Assembly: GCF_021044625.1 (NCBI RefSeq)
Contig: NZ_CP087999.1
Location: 2,677,001 to 2,741,000, forward strand
Direction: 5' to 3'
Origin: Geomonas sp. RF6
GTDB taxonomy: Bacteria; Desulfobacterota; Desulfuromonadia; Geobacterales; Geobacteraceae
Length of the DNA: 64,000 nt
In this document: positions 55,843 to 64,000 of the stretch, one piece after another
Layout of the letters: every line of letters starts with the position of its first letter
How positions within the stretch are numbered: the stretch's first letter is position 1
Made by a program: the position numbers and the translations under genes
The notes under the pieces: generated by a model
Database searches by the model: none
What the model saw: only the letters and a program-made list of their open reading frames with translations
What the model was told of the DNA's origin: nothing

Positions 55843-56889
55843 CTATTTCGCCCTCTCCGCCGGATTTTCGGCGCTCAGTACTCGCGTGATCCTGTCGGGC
55901 GTGCTGGGATGGCTGTTCAGAATATCCAGGGATATGGGGGGATCTTCTTCCTTCTTGGCGGCGGAGGAGAGGCGGCCGAGTATCTCGGCGTAAACCCGCG
56001 GTCGCACCCCCTCCGATTTGAGATAGGCGACCGCCGCGTCATCCGCTTCATACTCGAATTCCCGCGAGTACCCTGCGCTGATGAGGGTGGCCGGGAGGGT
56101 GGCGGCGAGGGAGGTGACGGAGGTTATGTCGCCCGTCACGGCGGCGATGACTACTCCGGCCCCGGAGCTTTGCAATAGCTGCCGGAGAGCATGTCGGTAG
56201 CGGATGTGCCCGGACTCGTGCGCGAGGACGGCGGCCAGCTCCTCGTCGCTTCTGGCCAGGGCGACCATGGCGTCGGTGATGACTATCGTCCCTCCAGGGA
56301 GGGCAAAGGCGTTCGCGCCGATTGCTCCCCCGTTTCGAAATTCCAGCCTGTATTTCCTCCCGTCGGCGTTACGCGCGGCGACTCTGCCGAGAATCCCTGT
56401 TATCTCGCGCCGGCGGGACTTGGAGAGCCGCGACGGCTTGAGATACATGTGATCCAGTTGCGCCAGCGCCTCCTTTCCCACTCCCTCTTCCGCGTCCGGT
56501 TTCACCGCCCAGGCGACCTGCTTCACCAGCGCGGGGATGACTGTCTTGATGAACCCCGCCACCATGAGGGAGGTCAAAAGGAGGGCGACGATGGCCAGCG
56601 GGATGCTGCGCTCCCACCGGACCAGGACCGACCAGAAGCGCCCCTCCTTCTTCTCGCCCAGCACCCTTTCAACTTCCGCGTCTGTTGCGAGCTGGCACAG
56701 CGCGCCGCCGGGAAGGAGAAGGGAGCGGCGTACCCCGGGGATTGTCGGTGCCACTTTTATCTCCGCGACGGCACAACTCGCTTCCACTCCGGCGCCAGCA
56801 AAGCGCACCTCCGCTCCCACCCGCTCGACCGTCACGGAGTGGCGCGCCGCGCTCTTCCCGTCGAAGTATATCCCCCTGACCGTACTCAC
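55843..56889 (-). CDS. M48-family metallopeptidase, membrane-bound
   Basis: Predicted zinc peptidase of the Ste24/HtpX clan, 348 residues. After a small N-terminal beta-domain (1-80), a membrane segment lies at about 96-116. The zinc motif HExxH is in LAAVLAHESGHIRYRHAL (about residue 222), with the third ligand Glu in EFEYEADDAAV (about residue 278). HPSTPDRI near the end is typical of BepA/Oma1-like M48 proteins of the periplasm, so a role in outer-membrane protein quality control is plausible. The start GTG overlaps the upstream DUF898 stop (GTGA), so both are co-translated. Confidence 0.9.
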   Translation of the reverse strand: MSTVRGIYFDGKSAARHSVTVERVGAEVRFAGAGVEASCAVAEIKVAPTIPGVRRSLLLPGGALCQLATDAEVERVLGEKKEGRFWSVLVRWERSIPLAIVALLLTSLMVAGFIKTVIPALVKQVAWAVKPDAEEGVGKEALAQLDHMYLKPSRLSKSRRREITGILGRVAARNADGRKYRLEFRNGGAIGANAFALPGGTIVITDAMVALARSDEELAAVLAHESGHIRYRHALRQLLQSSGAGVVIAAVTGDITSVTSLAATLPATLISAGYSREFEYEADDAAVAYLKSEGVRPRVYAEILGRLSSAAKKEEDPPISLDILNSHPSTPDRITRVLSAENPAERAK

Positions 56890-58184
56890 AGGCCAATCTC
56901 GATACCGAACATGTCGCCGATCTCCTCACCGGTTGACCCGATCCGCTGGTGCCCCCACCCAAGGAAGCTGTCGTGGTCGTCGTTCAGTTCCAGCGCGAGG
57001 TGGTCCATGCGGTAGCGGGTGAGGCGCACTGTCGCCCAGGGGATAAGGAGGCCACAGGAGCAGACGACCGCGACGGCGCTGGAGAGGTAGAGCCAGGCCA
57101 TGGGGGCGATTTCCAGCGTGCTGGAAAAGCGGCTGTTCTTGATGCGGGTGGCATTCCAGGTCAGGTTGGCAAGAGCGGTGCGCAGGTAGATGGTGAAGAA
57201 GAGGTAGAAGAAGGAGGATGCTGCCAGCGCCCCCACGGTCCAGGCGATCACCTTCACTTTCATGCCGCTGCTGGAAGAAAGCGACAGGAAAAGGAGAGAG
57301 ATGTCGTCCAGAAAGGATGAGAGGACGATGGCGAGGAAGACGAAGCCGATGAAGGTGGCGATGAGCCAGCCGAGTGCCTTCAGGAAGACGGCGTAGTAGT
57401 CCCTTGCCTCGGCATGGAAGGTACAGCGTGTGCGCCCGTAGCCGCTGTTTTCCACCAGGAATTTTTTCTGCCGGTAAATCATGTACGGCGTGATGAGGCC
57501 GAAAGTGACCGGGATGAGACACGGCAGCCCCGCGAAGACGACGTAGGCCTCACGGTAGTTGGGGGTGAAGGTAAAGCGGATGTTGCGGTGCGCGGAGTAG
57601 CGCATGTTGAAGATGCGGGAGCGCACGATGAGCCAGGGCATGGCCATGAAGAAGAGGACGCTGCAGACCGTGGCTACGGATGGGTTCACCCTGGAGCCTA
57701 CCGAGTAAAGGATGAAGAAGATCGCCGCGACAAGCCATCCCTTGAAAATGATGAAGGGGTCCGCGAGGTACTCGAACGGGACGTCGTCGAGGCTCGTGTT
57801 GCCGTAAAAGTACCTGCGCTGGCGCACCTTCGCCCAGGCGGAGTAAATGCCGAAGGTGACGATCTTCAGCATGGTGTTGACGATCCATATCCCGAAGTAG
57901 TTCCCGGCGGTTCCGGTGAAGCTGAATTTGATGGCGCGGCGCACCGGTCGCCTGGGCGGGACGGGGGGGATAGGCGTAACCGGGGGGGAGTGGTCAGCGA
58001 CTGCCAGCGCCTCGCGTATCGGCAGAGCGGGTTCTTTCGGCGAGACGGGGGCTTCAGGCGGATCGAGCGGAAATCTGCTGCCGCATTTTGGACAGGTGGC
58101 GGTGGTCGTCCCCGCCGGGATGCGCGAAGGGGCGTATGCTCGGGAAAAGTCGCAGGATGGACAGGTGACGGTTACAAGAGGCAT
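56886..58184 (-). CDS. DUF898 (YjgN-like) membrane protein with zinc-ribbon
   Basis: A 432-residue protein. The N-terminus has a zinc-ribbon (MJ0042-type) with CPSC at 8-11 and CPKC about 22 residues later, then a Pro/Ala linker (about 60-88), and a DUF898/YjgN membrane domain with about six hydrophobic segments and family phrases TLKIVTFGIYSAWAKVR-like, YRQKKFLVENSGYG and NLTWNATRIKNSRF. The ATG at 58,184 has GGAG 5 bases upstream. Coupling to the M48 protease suggests a joint role at the envelope; the function of DUF898 is not established. Confidence 0.85.
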   Translation of the reverse strand: MPLVTVTCPSCDFSRAYAPSRIPAGTTTATCPKCGSRFPLDPPEAPVSPKEPALPIREALAVADHSPPVTPIPPVPPRRPVRRAIKFSFTGTAGNYFGIWIVNTMLKIVTFGIYSAWAKVRQRRYFYGNTSLDDVPFEYLADPFIIFKGWLVAAIFFILYSVGSRVNPSVATVCSVLFFMAMPWLIVRSRIFNMRYSAHRNIRFTFTPNYREAYVVFAGLPCLIPVTFGLITPYMIYRQKKFLVENSGYGRTRCTFHAEARDYYAVFLKALGWLIATFIGFVFLAIVLSSFLDDISLLFLSLSSSSGMKVKVIAWTVGALAASSFFYLFFTIYLRTALANLTWNATRIKNSRFSSTLEIAPMAWLYLSSAVAVVCSCGLLIPWATVRLTRYRMDHLALELNDDHDSFLGWGHQRIGSTGEEIGDMFGIEIGL

Positions 58185-58295
58185 GCACTCTCCGCGGTGG
58201 CTACTCTGGATGTTGAGCGGGTGGTTCTCGGGCGGGGACAAACTACCATAAGCTTAATGGAAAAACATTATTTTTGTAGCGCACCGGTTCCTGCG

Positions 58296-58402
58296 ATCGG
58301 CGCGGCCAACCTCTGCCCCATCCCCACCCTGTCCCTCCCCTTGAAAGGGAGGGGACGCCTGAGATCCTGCTCTGCTAAAGGAACACAGGGCCCGGTCGCG
58401 CA
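58296..58402. repeat. GC-rich palindrome, family A copy 5
   Basis: CCCCATCCCCACCCTGTCCCTCCCCTTGAAAGGGAGGGG with the flank GACGCCTGAGATCCTGCTCTGCTAAAGG, which is almost the reverse complement of the copy at 45.0 kb. It occupies the centre of a 428-base gap (58,185-58,612); the remainder has no gene. Confidence 0.82.
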
Positions 58403-58612
58403 AGCGATACAGGCTTACTCCAAGCTCTCGGATGAGCCTTTCCCGATTCGTCACCGAAAGCCTCTTAACAGCATCGAGCAGCTGATTTTCGCCACGTTCC
58501 ACTCCTTCGACAGAGTGAGCCGGTGTCGTGGGACCTTGCATTGAACTTCCCATTCTGGTAACAATGGTGAGCCTTTTTCCGGGCTTCTTCTTCTGATTCA
58601 GAGGTTTTTCAT

Positions 58613-60646
58613 ATGCTTGACCTGTCCAGACTGAACCCAGAGCAGCTTGCCGCGGTGCAGCATACCGAGGGGGCGCTCCTCGTTCTCGCCGGTGCCGGCT
58701 CCGGGAAGACCGGCGTCATCACCTACCGGATCGCGCACCTCATCCTCGACAAGCACGTCCCCCCCGACCGCATCCTCGCCGTGACCTTCACCAACAAGGC
58801 CGCAAAGGAGATGAAGGAGCGCGTGGAGCATCTGGTGGGGAGAAAGGCGTCGAAGGGTATCGTCATCTCCACCTTCCACTCTCTCGGCGTCAGGGTGCTC
58901 AAAAGGGACATCGAGCGGCTCGGCTACAAGCGGAACTTCTCCATCTACTCCACGGCGGACCAGGTCGGGCTCGTGCGCCAGATCGTGCGCGAGCTCAACA
59001 CGGAGGGGAAGAAGTACGACGCGGAGGCGCTGATCTGGCGCATCTCCGGCGCGAAGAACAAGCTGATCCCGCCCGAGGGGTACACTCCGATGCCGGGGGA
59101 CGATATCGACCGCATGGCCGCGCTCGTCTATCCCCGTTACCAGTCCGCCCTGAAGGCATTCAACGCCATCGACTTCGACGACATCATCATGCTCACAGCG
59201 GAGCTTTTGCAGCACCATCCGCCGGTGCTGAAGTACTGGCAGGAGCGTTTCAGCCACCTCATGGTGGACGAGTACCAGGACACGAACTCCTCGCAGTACC
59301 TGCTCATCAACCTTCTGGCGGCCGGGAGCAGAAACCTCTGCGTCGTGGGGGACGACGACCAGTCCATCTACGGCTGGCGCGGCGCGGACGTCGGGAACAT
59401 CCTCGATTTCGAGAAGGACTTCAACGGGTGCCGCACCATCAAGCTGGAGCAGAACTACCGCTCCACCGGCAACATTCTGGAAGCCGCCAACAGCGTCATC
59501 GGCAACAACAAGATCCGGAAGGCGAAGAGGCTCTGGACGGCGACGGGGACCGGAAAACTCATCGACCTGTGTATCGTGCAGGATGACGAGGAGGAGGCGA
59601 CCTCGGTCGTGGAGCGGATCCAGCTGGAGCGCTTCAAGAACAACACCCCCTACAGCGAGTTCGCCATCCTGTACCGCACCAACGCCCAGAGCAGGGCTTT
59701 CGAAGAGCAGCTGCGCTTCGAGGACATCCCGTACGTCCTGATCGGCGGCACGCAGTTTTACGAGCGGAAGGAGGTTAAGGACTCCCTTTCCTACCTGAAG
59801 GTGATCGCCAACCCGCTCGACGAGGTCGCGCTCCTGCGCATCGTCAACTTCCCGAAACGCGGCATCGGCGACGGCACCGTGATCCGTATCAACCAGTGGT
59901 CGATCGAGCAGGAGTGCCCCCTTTTCGAGGCGTTCGGCAGGGTGGAGGAGATCGAGGGGATCGGGGACGCCACGAAGGAGAAGGTGCTAGCCTTTCATCG
60001 CACCCTTCTGGACGCGGCGCGCGATTTCGAGCGGGAAGGGGGGCTGGCCGAGAAGGGGAAGGCCCTTCTGCAGAAGCTGAAGATCGAGGAGGAGATCTAC
60101 CGCACCATCGATGACGCCCCCACCGCGAAGAGAAAGGTGGAAAACGTGGAGCAGATCATCAACTCCATGGCCGCCTACGAGGAGCGGATCCCGAAGCCGA
60201 CGCTCGCCGGCTTTCTGGAGAAGGTGTCACTCATGGACGAGGACCGCTTCTCCGGGAAGGACAAGAAGGATCACGGCCGGGACGCGGTGACGCTGATGTC
60301 GCTGCACTCCAGCAAGGGGCTGGAATTCCCCTTCGTATTCCTCGTGGGGCTCGAGGAGGAGATCCTGCCGCACAAGAGGGCGATCTACGAGGACTTCACC
60401 GTCGACGAGGAGAGGCGTCTTTGCTACGTGGGGATCACCCGTGCCCGCCAGCAGCTGGTGATGACCCGCGCGCTGTACCGTAAAAAGTACGGCAAGCTGC
60501 AGGAGCGCATCCCGTCACGCTTTCTGGACGAGATGCCGCAGCCGGTGCTCAACGTGATCCAGAGCGGAGTGGCGGCGGGCTCTGCGGAGGAAGAGGTGAA
60601 GACGGCGGAGGACTTTTTCGCGAAGATGAAGGCGATGCTGGGGTAG
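58613..60646 (+). CDS. rep: Rep/PcrA-type superfamily 1 DNA helicase
   Basis: A 3'-5' helicase that clears proteins or restarts forks. The 677 residues are close to E. coli Rep. Motifs in order: Q-motif start (LNPEQLAAVQHTEG), Walker A GAGSGKT, TFTNKAAKEMKERV, VDEYQDTNSSQYLL, GDDDQSIYGWRGA, QNYRSTGNILEAAN, and, late, VTLMSLHSSKGLEFPFVF and VGITRARQQL. All seven motifs are intact. AGAGG precedes the ATG by about 8 bases. It may equally be called PcrA/UvrD-like; length and the middle insertion favour Rep. Confidence 0.92.
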   Translation: MLDLSRLNPEQLAAVQHTEGALLVLAGAGSGKTGVITYRIAHLILDKHVPPDRILAVTFTNKAAKEMKERVEHLVGRKASKGIVISTFHSLGVRVLKRDIERLGYKRNFSIYSTADQVGLVRQIVRELNTEGKKYDAEALIWRISGAKNKLIPPEGYTPMPGDDIDRMAALVYPRYQSALKAFNAIDFDDIIMLTAELLQHHPPVLKYWQERFSHLMVDEYQDTNSSQYLLINLLAAGSRNLCVVGDDDQSIYGWRGADVGNILDFEKDFNGCRTIKLEQNYRSTGNILEAANSVIGNNKIRKAKRLWTATGTGKLIDLCIVQDDEEEATSVVERIQLERFKNNTPYSEFAILYRTNAQSRAFEEQLRFEDIPYVLIGGTQFYERKEVKDSLSYLKVIANPLDEVALLRIVNFPKRGIGDGTVIRINQWSIEQECPLFEAFGRVEEIEGIGDATKEKVLAFHRTLLDAARDFEREGGLAEKGKALLQKLKIEEEIYRTIDDAPTAKRKVENVEQIINSMAAYEERIPKPTLAGFLEKVSLMDEDRFSGKDKKDHGRDAVTLMSLHSSKGLEFPFVFLVGLEEEILPHKRAIYEDFTVDEERRLCYVGITRARQQLVMTRALYRKKYGKLQERIPSRFLDEMPQPVLNVIQSGVAAGSAEEEVKTAEDFFAKMKAMLG

Positions 60647-60723
60647 GACGAGGGAACGTGGCCGTAATCGAGCCTTGGCTTTGGCCCGGCTTTGCTATAC
60701 ACCTATAGGAAAGGAGGCTTGTC

Positions 60724-60948
60724 ATGCTGGCCATAGACTTGCCGGAAGACATACAAATGAGACTTGATCGGCTGGCGAAGGCGACGGGACGGCCGAAAAG
60801 TTTCTATGCACGGGAAGCGATCATCGAATATCTGGATGATCTCGAAGATGCATATCTCGCTGAAAAAGAGCTAGCGGAAATTCGTGCCGGGAAGGCAAAG
60901 ACTATTCCGCTGGAGGAAGTGATGCGGGAATATGAGCTGGAAGATTGA
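60724..60948 (+). CDS. Ribbon-helix-helix antitoxin, RelB/CopG-like
   Basis: Antitoxin of 74 residues. The N-terminal RHH phrase MLAIDLPEDIQMRLDRLAKATGRPKSFYAREAIIEYL binds DNA and dimerises; the C-terminus (ELAEIRAGKAKTIPLEEV) binds the toxin. GGAGG lies about 5 bases before the ATG. The start of the RelE-like toxin overlaps its end by 17 bases, the usual order and coupling of RelBE modules. Confidence 0.9.
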   Translation: MLAIDLPEDIQMRLDRLAKATGRPKSFYAREAIIEYLDDLEDAYLAEKELAEIRAGKAKTIPLEEVMREYELED

Positions 60949-61204
60949 GTTCTCACCTGCTGCAAAGAGGGAACTGGACAGGTTGGATCGTCCTATCGCC
61001 CGCCGCATCCTCAATTTCCTTTCGGAACGTGTTTCGAAGCTCGACGATCCGCGTGCTATGGGTGCAGCCCTCAAAGGGCCGCACCTAGGAGAGTTCTGGA
61101 AATACAGGATCGGAGACTATCGCATAATCGCCAAGATAGAAGATTCACAGCTGCTTATACTGGTGCTCAGGGTTGGTAACCGGCGCGACATATACGAACG
61201 GTGA
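60932..61204 (+). CDS. RelE/ParE-family toxin
   Basis: Toxin of 90 residues, expected to cleave mRNA on the ribosome or act on gyrase. The compact fold shows MSWKIEFSPAAKRELDRLD, AALKGPHLGEFWKYRIGDYRIIAKI and LILVLRVGNRRDIY, with the positively charged residues (Lys, Arg) and C-terminal Arg-Tyr typical of RelE proteins. Full length, so the module looks intact. Confidence 0.9.
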   Translation: MSWKIEFSPAAKRELDRLDRPIARRILNFLSERVSKLDDPRAMGAALKGPHLGEFWKYRIGDYRIIAKIEDSQLLILVLRVGNRRDIYER

Positions 61205-61250
61205 TGGAGGTGGCCCCGAACTCCTGAGCAAGTGTCCCCCCGCAACAATC

Positions 61251-61856
61251 CTATCTCGTAAGCGTCTTCTCCCCGTGCTTCCACCCCAGCGGGCATAGCC
61301 CTCCCGTCTGCAGCGCCTCGAGGACGCGCAGTGTCTCTTCCACGCTGCGTCCGACGTCCATGTTGTGCACGACCTGGTACTGCAGCACCCCCTGCGGGTC
61401 GATGATGTAGAGCGCACGCAGGGCCATCCCCTCCTTTTCGTCCAGACAACCGTAGTCGCGGGCGACCTCCTTGTTTATGTCCGAGAGAAGCGGAAAGCCG
61501 AGTTTCCCCAGGTCCCCGCGCTGTACCCAGGCGAGATGGGAGTACTTGCTGTCGGTCGATGCACCGACGACTTCCGCATTCATCTTGCGGAAAGATTCCA
61601 GTGCCTCGCTGAACCCTTTTATCTCCGTCGGGCAGACGAAGGTGAAGTCGGCGGGGTAGAAAAAGAGGACGAGCCACTTCCCCTTGTAGTCGGAGAGGGA
61701 GATCCTTTTGAATTCCTTCCCCTTCTGCATGCCGACCAGTGCGTCGAGGGAGAACTCCGGTGCCGGTTGCCCCACCTTCGCCTGATAGCGGTCTTCGGCA
61801 TGCCCCTGGAGAGGAAGTGCCAGCGCGGCCAAAAGTATCATCGTTGCGAGTTTCAT
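61251..61856 (-). CDS. Exported 2-Cys peroxiredoxin (AhpC/Prx1 type)
   Basis: Thiol peroxidase of 201 residues reducing hydrogen peroxide or organic peroxides. An N-terminal signal peptide (MKLATMILLAALALPLQGHA) marks it as periplasmic, which is uncommon for this group. Peroxidatic Cys75 lies in FYPADFTFVCPTEI and resolving Cys188 in GGLCPLGWKHG. GKWLVLFF and RALYIIDPQGVLQ are typical. The ATG has AAGGAG upstream; a longer frame exists without one. The periplasmic reductant is not obvious in the window. Confidence 0.92.
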   Translation of the reverse strand: MKLATMILLAALALPLQGHAEDRYQAKVGQPAPEFSLDALVGMQKGKEFKRISLSDYKGKWLVLFFYPADFTFVCPTEIKGFSEALESFRKMNAEVVGASTDSKYSHLAWVQRGDLGKLGFPLLSDINKEVARDYGCLDEKEGMALRALYIIDPQGVLQYQVVHNMDVGRSVEETLRVLEALQTGGLCPLGWKHGEKTLTR

Positions 61857-61928
61857 GATGCGTCTCCTTGCTGATCCTATTACCATAACCGGGGGTAAAG
61901 GCGCGCCCCCTGCCGTTTTGCCAGTTTT

Positions 61929-61956
61929 AATATACCGGCGGGTCAACCATTTGCAA
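61929..61956 (-). promoter_or_regulatory. Putative promoter of the peroxiredoxin gene
   Basis: Reading the minus strand: TTGCAA (61,956-61,951), a 16-base spacer, TATATT (61,934-61,929). About 75 bases before the start codon. Confidence 0.5.
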
Positions 61957-62039
61957 CGCTGACAGTAAAAACTGTTCACCAACCACTCCATGTGTGATAG
62001 ATAGTGGAGATAAATCTAACCCAAAGGAGCGCGATAGAC

Positions 62040-62555
62040 ATGTCCGAAGAAAAAAACCCCGTTGTTCTGATGGAAACTTCGATGGGAAACGTGAAGATCG
62101 AGCTTTTCAAGGACAAGGCGCCGATCTCGGTGCGTAACTTCCTTTCCTACGTCAAGGACCAGTACTACGACGGGACCATCTTTCACCGCGTCATCAACGG
62201 ATTCATGGTCCAGGGCGGCGGTATGGATGAAAACATGCAGCAGAAAAAGACGAAGTTCGCCATCAAGAACGAGGCAACGAACGGCCTGAGCAACAAGCGC
62301 GGCACCCTCGCCATGGCAAGGACCGCCGTCGTCGATAGCGCTACTTCCCAGTTCTTCATCAACCTGGTGGACAACGCGTTCCTCGACCACTCCGGGAAGT
62401 CGCCGGACCGCTACGGCTATGCCGTTTTCGGGCAGGTGGTGGAAGGGATGGATGTGGTTGATGCCATCCGCACCGTTAAGACAGGGAACAAGGGCGGGCA
62501 CTCCGATGTTCCGGTGGAGCCGGTATTCATCAAGTCCGTCAAGGTCGAGGAATAG
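62040..62555 (+). CDS. ppiB: Cyclophilin-type peptidyl-prolyl isomerase
   Basis: Catalyses proline cis-trans isomerisation. The 171 residues have no signal peptide, so cytosolic, like PpiB. Motifs: [14 protein letters not shown] (active-site Arg and Phe), SQFFINL and [22 protein letters not shown] lies 10 bases before the ATG, which gives the [12 protein letters not shown] start; an upstream in-frame start is weaker. A terminator follows. Confidence 0.93.
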   Translation: MSEEKNPVVLMETSMGNVKIELFKDKAPISVRNFLSYVKDQYYDGTIFHRVINGFMVQGGGMDENMQQKKTKFAIKNEATNGLSNKRGTLAMARTAVVDSATSQFFINLVDNAFLDHSGKSPDRYGYAVFGQVVEGMDVVDAIRTVKTGNKGGHSDVPVEPVFIKSVKVEE

Positions 62556-62585
62556 CCGCTGCCGTTCAATTGACCGCACGAGTAG

Positions 62586-62617
62586 GAGCCCCGGCTGTCG
62601 CGGTTGGGGCTCTTTTT
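62586..62617 (+). terminator. Rho-independent terminator after ppiB
   Basis: GAGCCCC and GGGGCTC form a seven-base stem with a 13-base loop followed by TTTTT. Confidence 0.85.
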
Positions 62618-62740
62618 GCGTCTTGGATCCGCAATGCGGTCGGTACGGTGCCAAACCAAAAGCTTCTGCCGAAGGGGTCGCACAGCGGCATCCGCGGTCC
62701 ATGATTAGCAACTGGGTGTTGACAATCCGCCGAGAATGTG

Positions 62741-62770
62741 TTGACAAAAACGGTTCCGCGCCTATACAAT
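62741..62770 (+). promoter_or_regulatory. Promoter of metK
   Basis: TTGACA (62,741-62,746), 16 bases, TATACA (62,763-62,768; TACAAT two bases later is an alternative with 18). Transcription would start near 62,777, leaving a leader of about 45 bases. Confidence 0.65.
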
Positions 62771-62821
62771 CCTGCCTTTGGTTTTGCCCGTTTATATCAA
62801 TACCGCAGAGGGGGTTTCTTC

Positions 62822-63991
62822 ATGGAGATGAAGGACTATATCTTTACTTCCGAATCCGTTTCGGAGGGGCATCCCGACAAGGTCGCAGATCAGGTTTCCG
62901 ATGCCATCCTGGACGCCATTCTCACCCAGGATCCCAAGGCCCGCGTCGCTTGCGAAACGCTGGTGACCACAGGGATGGCTGTCATTGCCGGTGAGATTAC
63001 CACCAACGCCATCGTGGACTACCCGAAGATCGTTCGCGAAACGATCCAGGAAATCGGCTACAACGACTCCGCCATGGGCTTTGACTGGGAAACCTGCGCT
63101 ATCCTCACTTCCATCGACAAGCAGTCCCCGGACATCGCCCAGGGCGTGACCGAAGGGGAAGGCCTCTACAAGGAGCAGGGCGCCGGCGACCAGGGGCTCA
63201 TGTTCGGCTATGCCTGCACCGAAACTCCCGAGCTCATGCCGATGTCCATCCTGCTTGCCCACAAGCTGGTGCAGAAGCTCTCCGACGTGCGCAAAAACGG
63301 CGTGCTGAACTTCCTGCGTCCGGACTCCAAGTCGCAGGTCTCCATCCAGTACATCGACGACAAGCCGGTGGCTGTCGATACCGTCGTCATCTCCTCGCAG
63401 CACACCCCCGAGGTCTCCCACGAGATGATCAAGGAAGGGATCATCGAGGAAGTCGTCAAAAAGATCATTCCGGCGGAACTTCTCACCGACAAGACCCGCT
63501 TCCTCATCAACCCGACCGGGCGCTTCGTCATCGGCGGCCCGATGGGCGACTGCGGTCTCACCGGCCGCAAGATCATCGTGGACAGCTACGGCGGGCACGG
63601 CGCCCACGGCGGCGGCGCTTTCTCCGGAAAGGACCCCAGCAAGGTGGACCGCTCCGCGGCTTACATGGGGCGCTACGTGGCGAAAAACCTGGTCGCTGCA
63701 GGGCTGTGCGAGAAGTGCGAAGTGCAGGTTGCCTACGCAATCGGCGTCGCCGAGCCGGTATCGGTCATGGTTGACACTTCCGGCACCGGCAAGCTCCCCT
63801 CTGCCCGCATCGCCGAAATCGTGCGCGAAGTATTCGACCTTCGCCCGCGCGGCATCATCGAGCAGCTCGACCTGCTGCGCCCGATCTACAAGAAGACCGC
63901 TGCCTACGGCCACTTCGGCCGCGAGCTGCCGGAATTCACCTGGGAGCGCACCGACAAGGTCGCCCTCATCAGGGAAAAGGCCGGGATCTAA
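62822..63991 (+). CDS. metK: S-adenosylmethionine synthetase
   Basis: Makes SAM from ATP and methionine. The 389 residues are complete and start [27 protein letters not shown]. Motifs: the ATP-binding GAGDQG (in [13 protein letters not shown]), [33 protein letters not shown] (phosphate binding) and SGTGKLP. The stop lies just inside the window end. No regulatory leader is seen. Confidence 0.97.
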   Translation: MEMKDYIFTSESVSEGHPDKVADQVSDAILDAILTQDPKARVACETLVTTGMAVIAGEITTNAIVDYPKIVRETIQEIGYNDSAMGFDWETCAILTSIDKQSPDIAQGVTEGEGLYKEQGAGDQGLMFGYACTETPELMPMSILLAHKLVQKLSDVRKNGVLNFLRPDSKSQVSIQYIDDKPVAVDTVVISSQHTPEVSHEMIKEGIIEEVVKKIIPAELLTDKTRFLINPTGRFVIGGPMGDCGLTGRKIIVDSYGGHGAHGGGAFSGKDPSKVDRSAAYMGRYVAKNLVAAGLCEKCEVQVAYAIGVAEPVSVMVDTSGTGKLPSARIAEIVREVFDLRPRGIIEQLDLLRPIYKKTAAYGHFGRELPEFTWERTDKVALIREKAGI

Positions 63992-64000
63992 GCGATCTGC

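Noticed and set aside
62618-62821. Possible SAM riboswitch before metK
   Set aside because: A good promoter at 62,741-62,768 leaves a leader of only about 45 bases, and no paired SAM-I or SAM-II core was found.

Overview
The window is GC-rich, densely coded chromosomal DNA of a Gram-negative, strictly respiratory or anaerobic bacterium. A CooA-type CO regulator with a carbon monoxide dehydrogenase/hydrogenase cluster, a lipid A aminoarabinose cluster, a Tol-Pal coordinator protein, OmpA-type envelope proteins and many palindromic intergenic repeats together suggest a Geobacter/Geomonas-like member of the Desulfuromonadota. That placement is inference from gene content, not from a database search. 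No rRNA, tRNA, CRISPR array, prophage or intact insertion sequence was seen.

Layout. 1-0.9 kb: 3' end of a chemoreceptor gene. 0.95-8.4 kb: CO oxidation locus (cooA, a small-subunit/ferredoxin fusion, cooU, cooH, hypA, cooF, cooS, cooC), headed by a well-placed CooA-type operator and promoter. 8.5-12.1 kb (minus strand): phosphodiesterase, TerC, Nudix hydrolase, TldD, DUF4911. 12.2-23.9 kb: an envelope and signalling block with a DUF11-like secreted protein, a 2031-residue DUF11/beta-barrel/OmpA protein, a FecR-like protein, a sensor kinase and a REC-GGDEF response regulator. 23.9-30.6 kb (minus strand): arnB-arnC-arnA(N)-arnA(C)-arnD and a U32 protein. 30.8-39.3 kb: YbgF/CpoB-like protein, LysM protein, dprA, topA, trmFO, a small membrane protein, maf, yggS and a second small membrane protein. 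39.3-45.4 kb: two paralogous small membrane proteins, an ABC-F ATPase, a 125-residue protein, rlmI and several short unknown genes. 45.4-49.6 kb: polysaccharide deacetylase, a putative sigma-54-driven 27-residue peptide, ligA and a vapBC module. 49.7-55.2 kb: an 1824-residue secreted protein with beta-helix, twelve CarboxypepD-like repeats and a dockerin-like end. 55.8-64 kb: M48 protease, DUF898 protein, Rep helicase, a RelBE-like module, exported peroxiredoxin, cyclophilin and metK.

How the parts fit. CO bound to CooA should activate the promoter at about 1.9 kb. CooS oxidises CO, CooF carries electrons, and the NuoB/C/D-like hydrogenase subunits could reduce protons, with HypA and CooC handling nickel. 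No membrane-arm genes (CooM/CooK type) lie in the window, so energy coupling is unclear. The 12-24 kb block looks like an envelope structure next to c-di-GMP signalling, and the arn block modifies lipid A but lacks arnT here.

Intergenic DNA is rich in dispersed palindromes: a CCTCCC/GGGAGG paired-palindrome family (7.5, 8.4, 21.0, 45.1 and 58.3 kb), REP-like units ending in GGCCTAC (24.8, 40.0, 46.8 and 49.0 kb), a third family at 1.6 and 55.2-55.8 kb, and 9-bp tandem GTCNGACNN units (8.4 and 36.1 kb).
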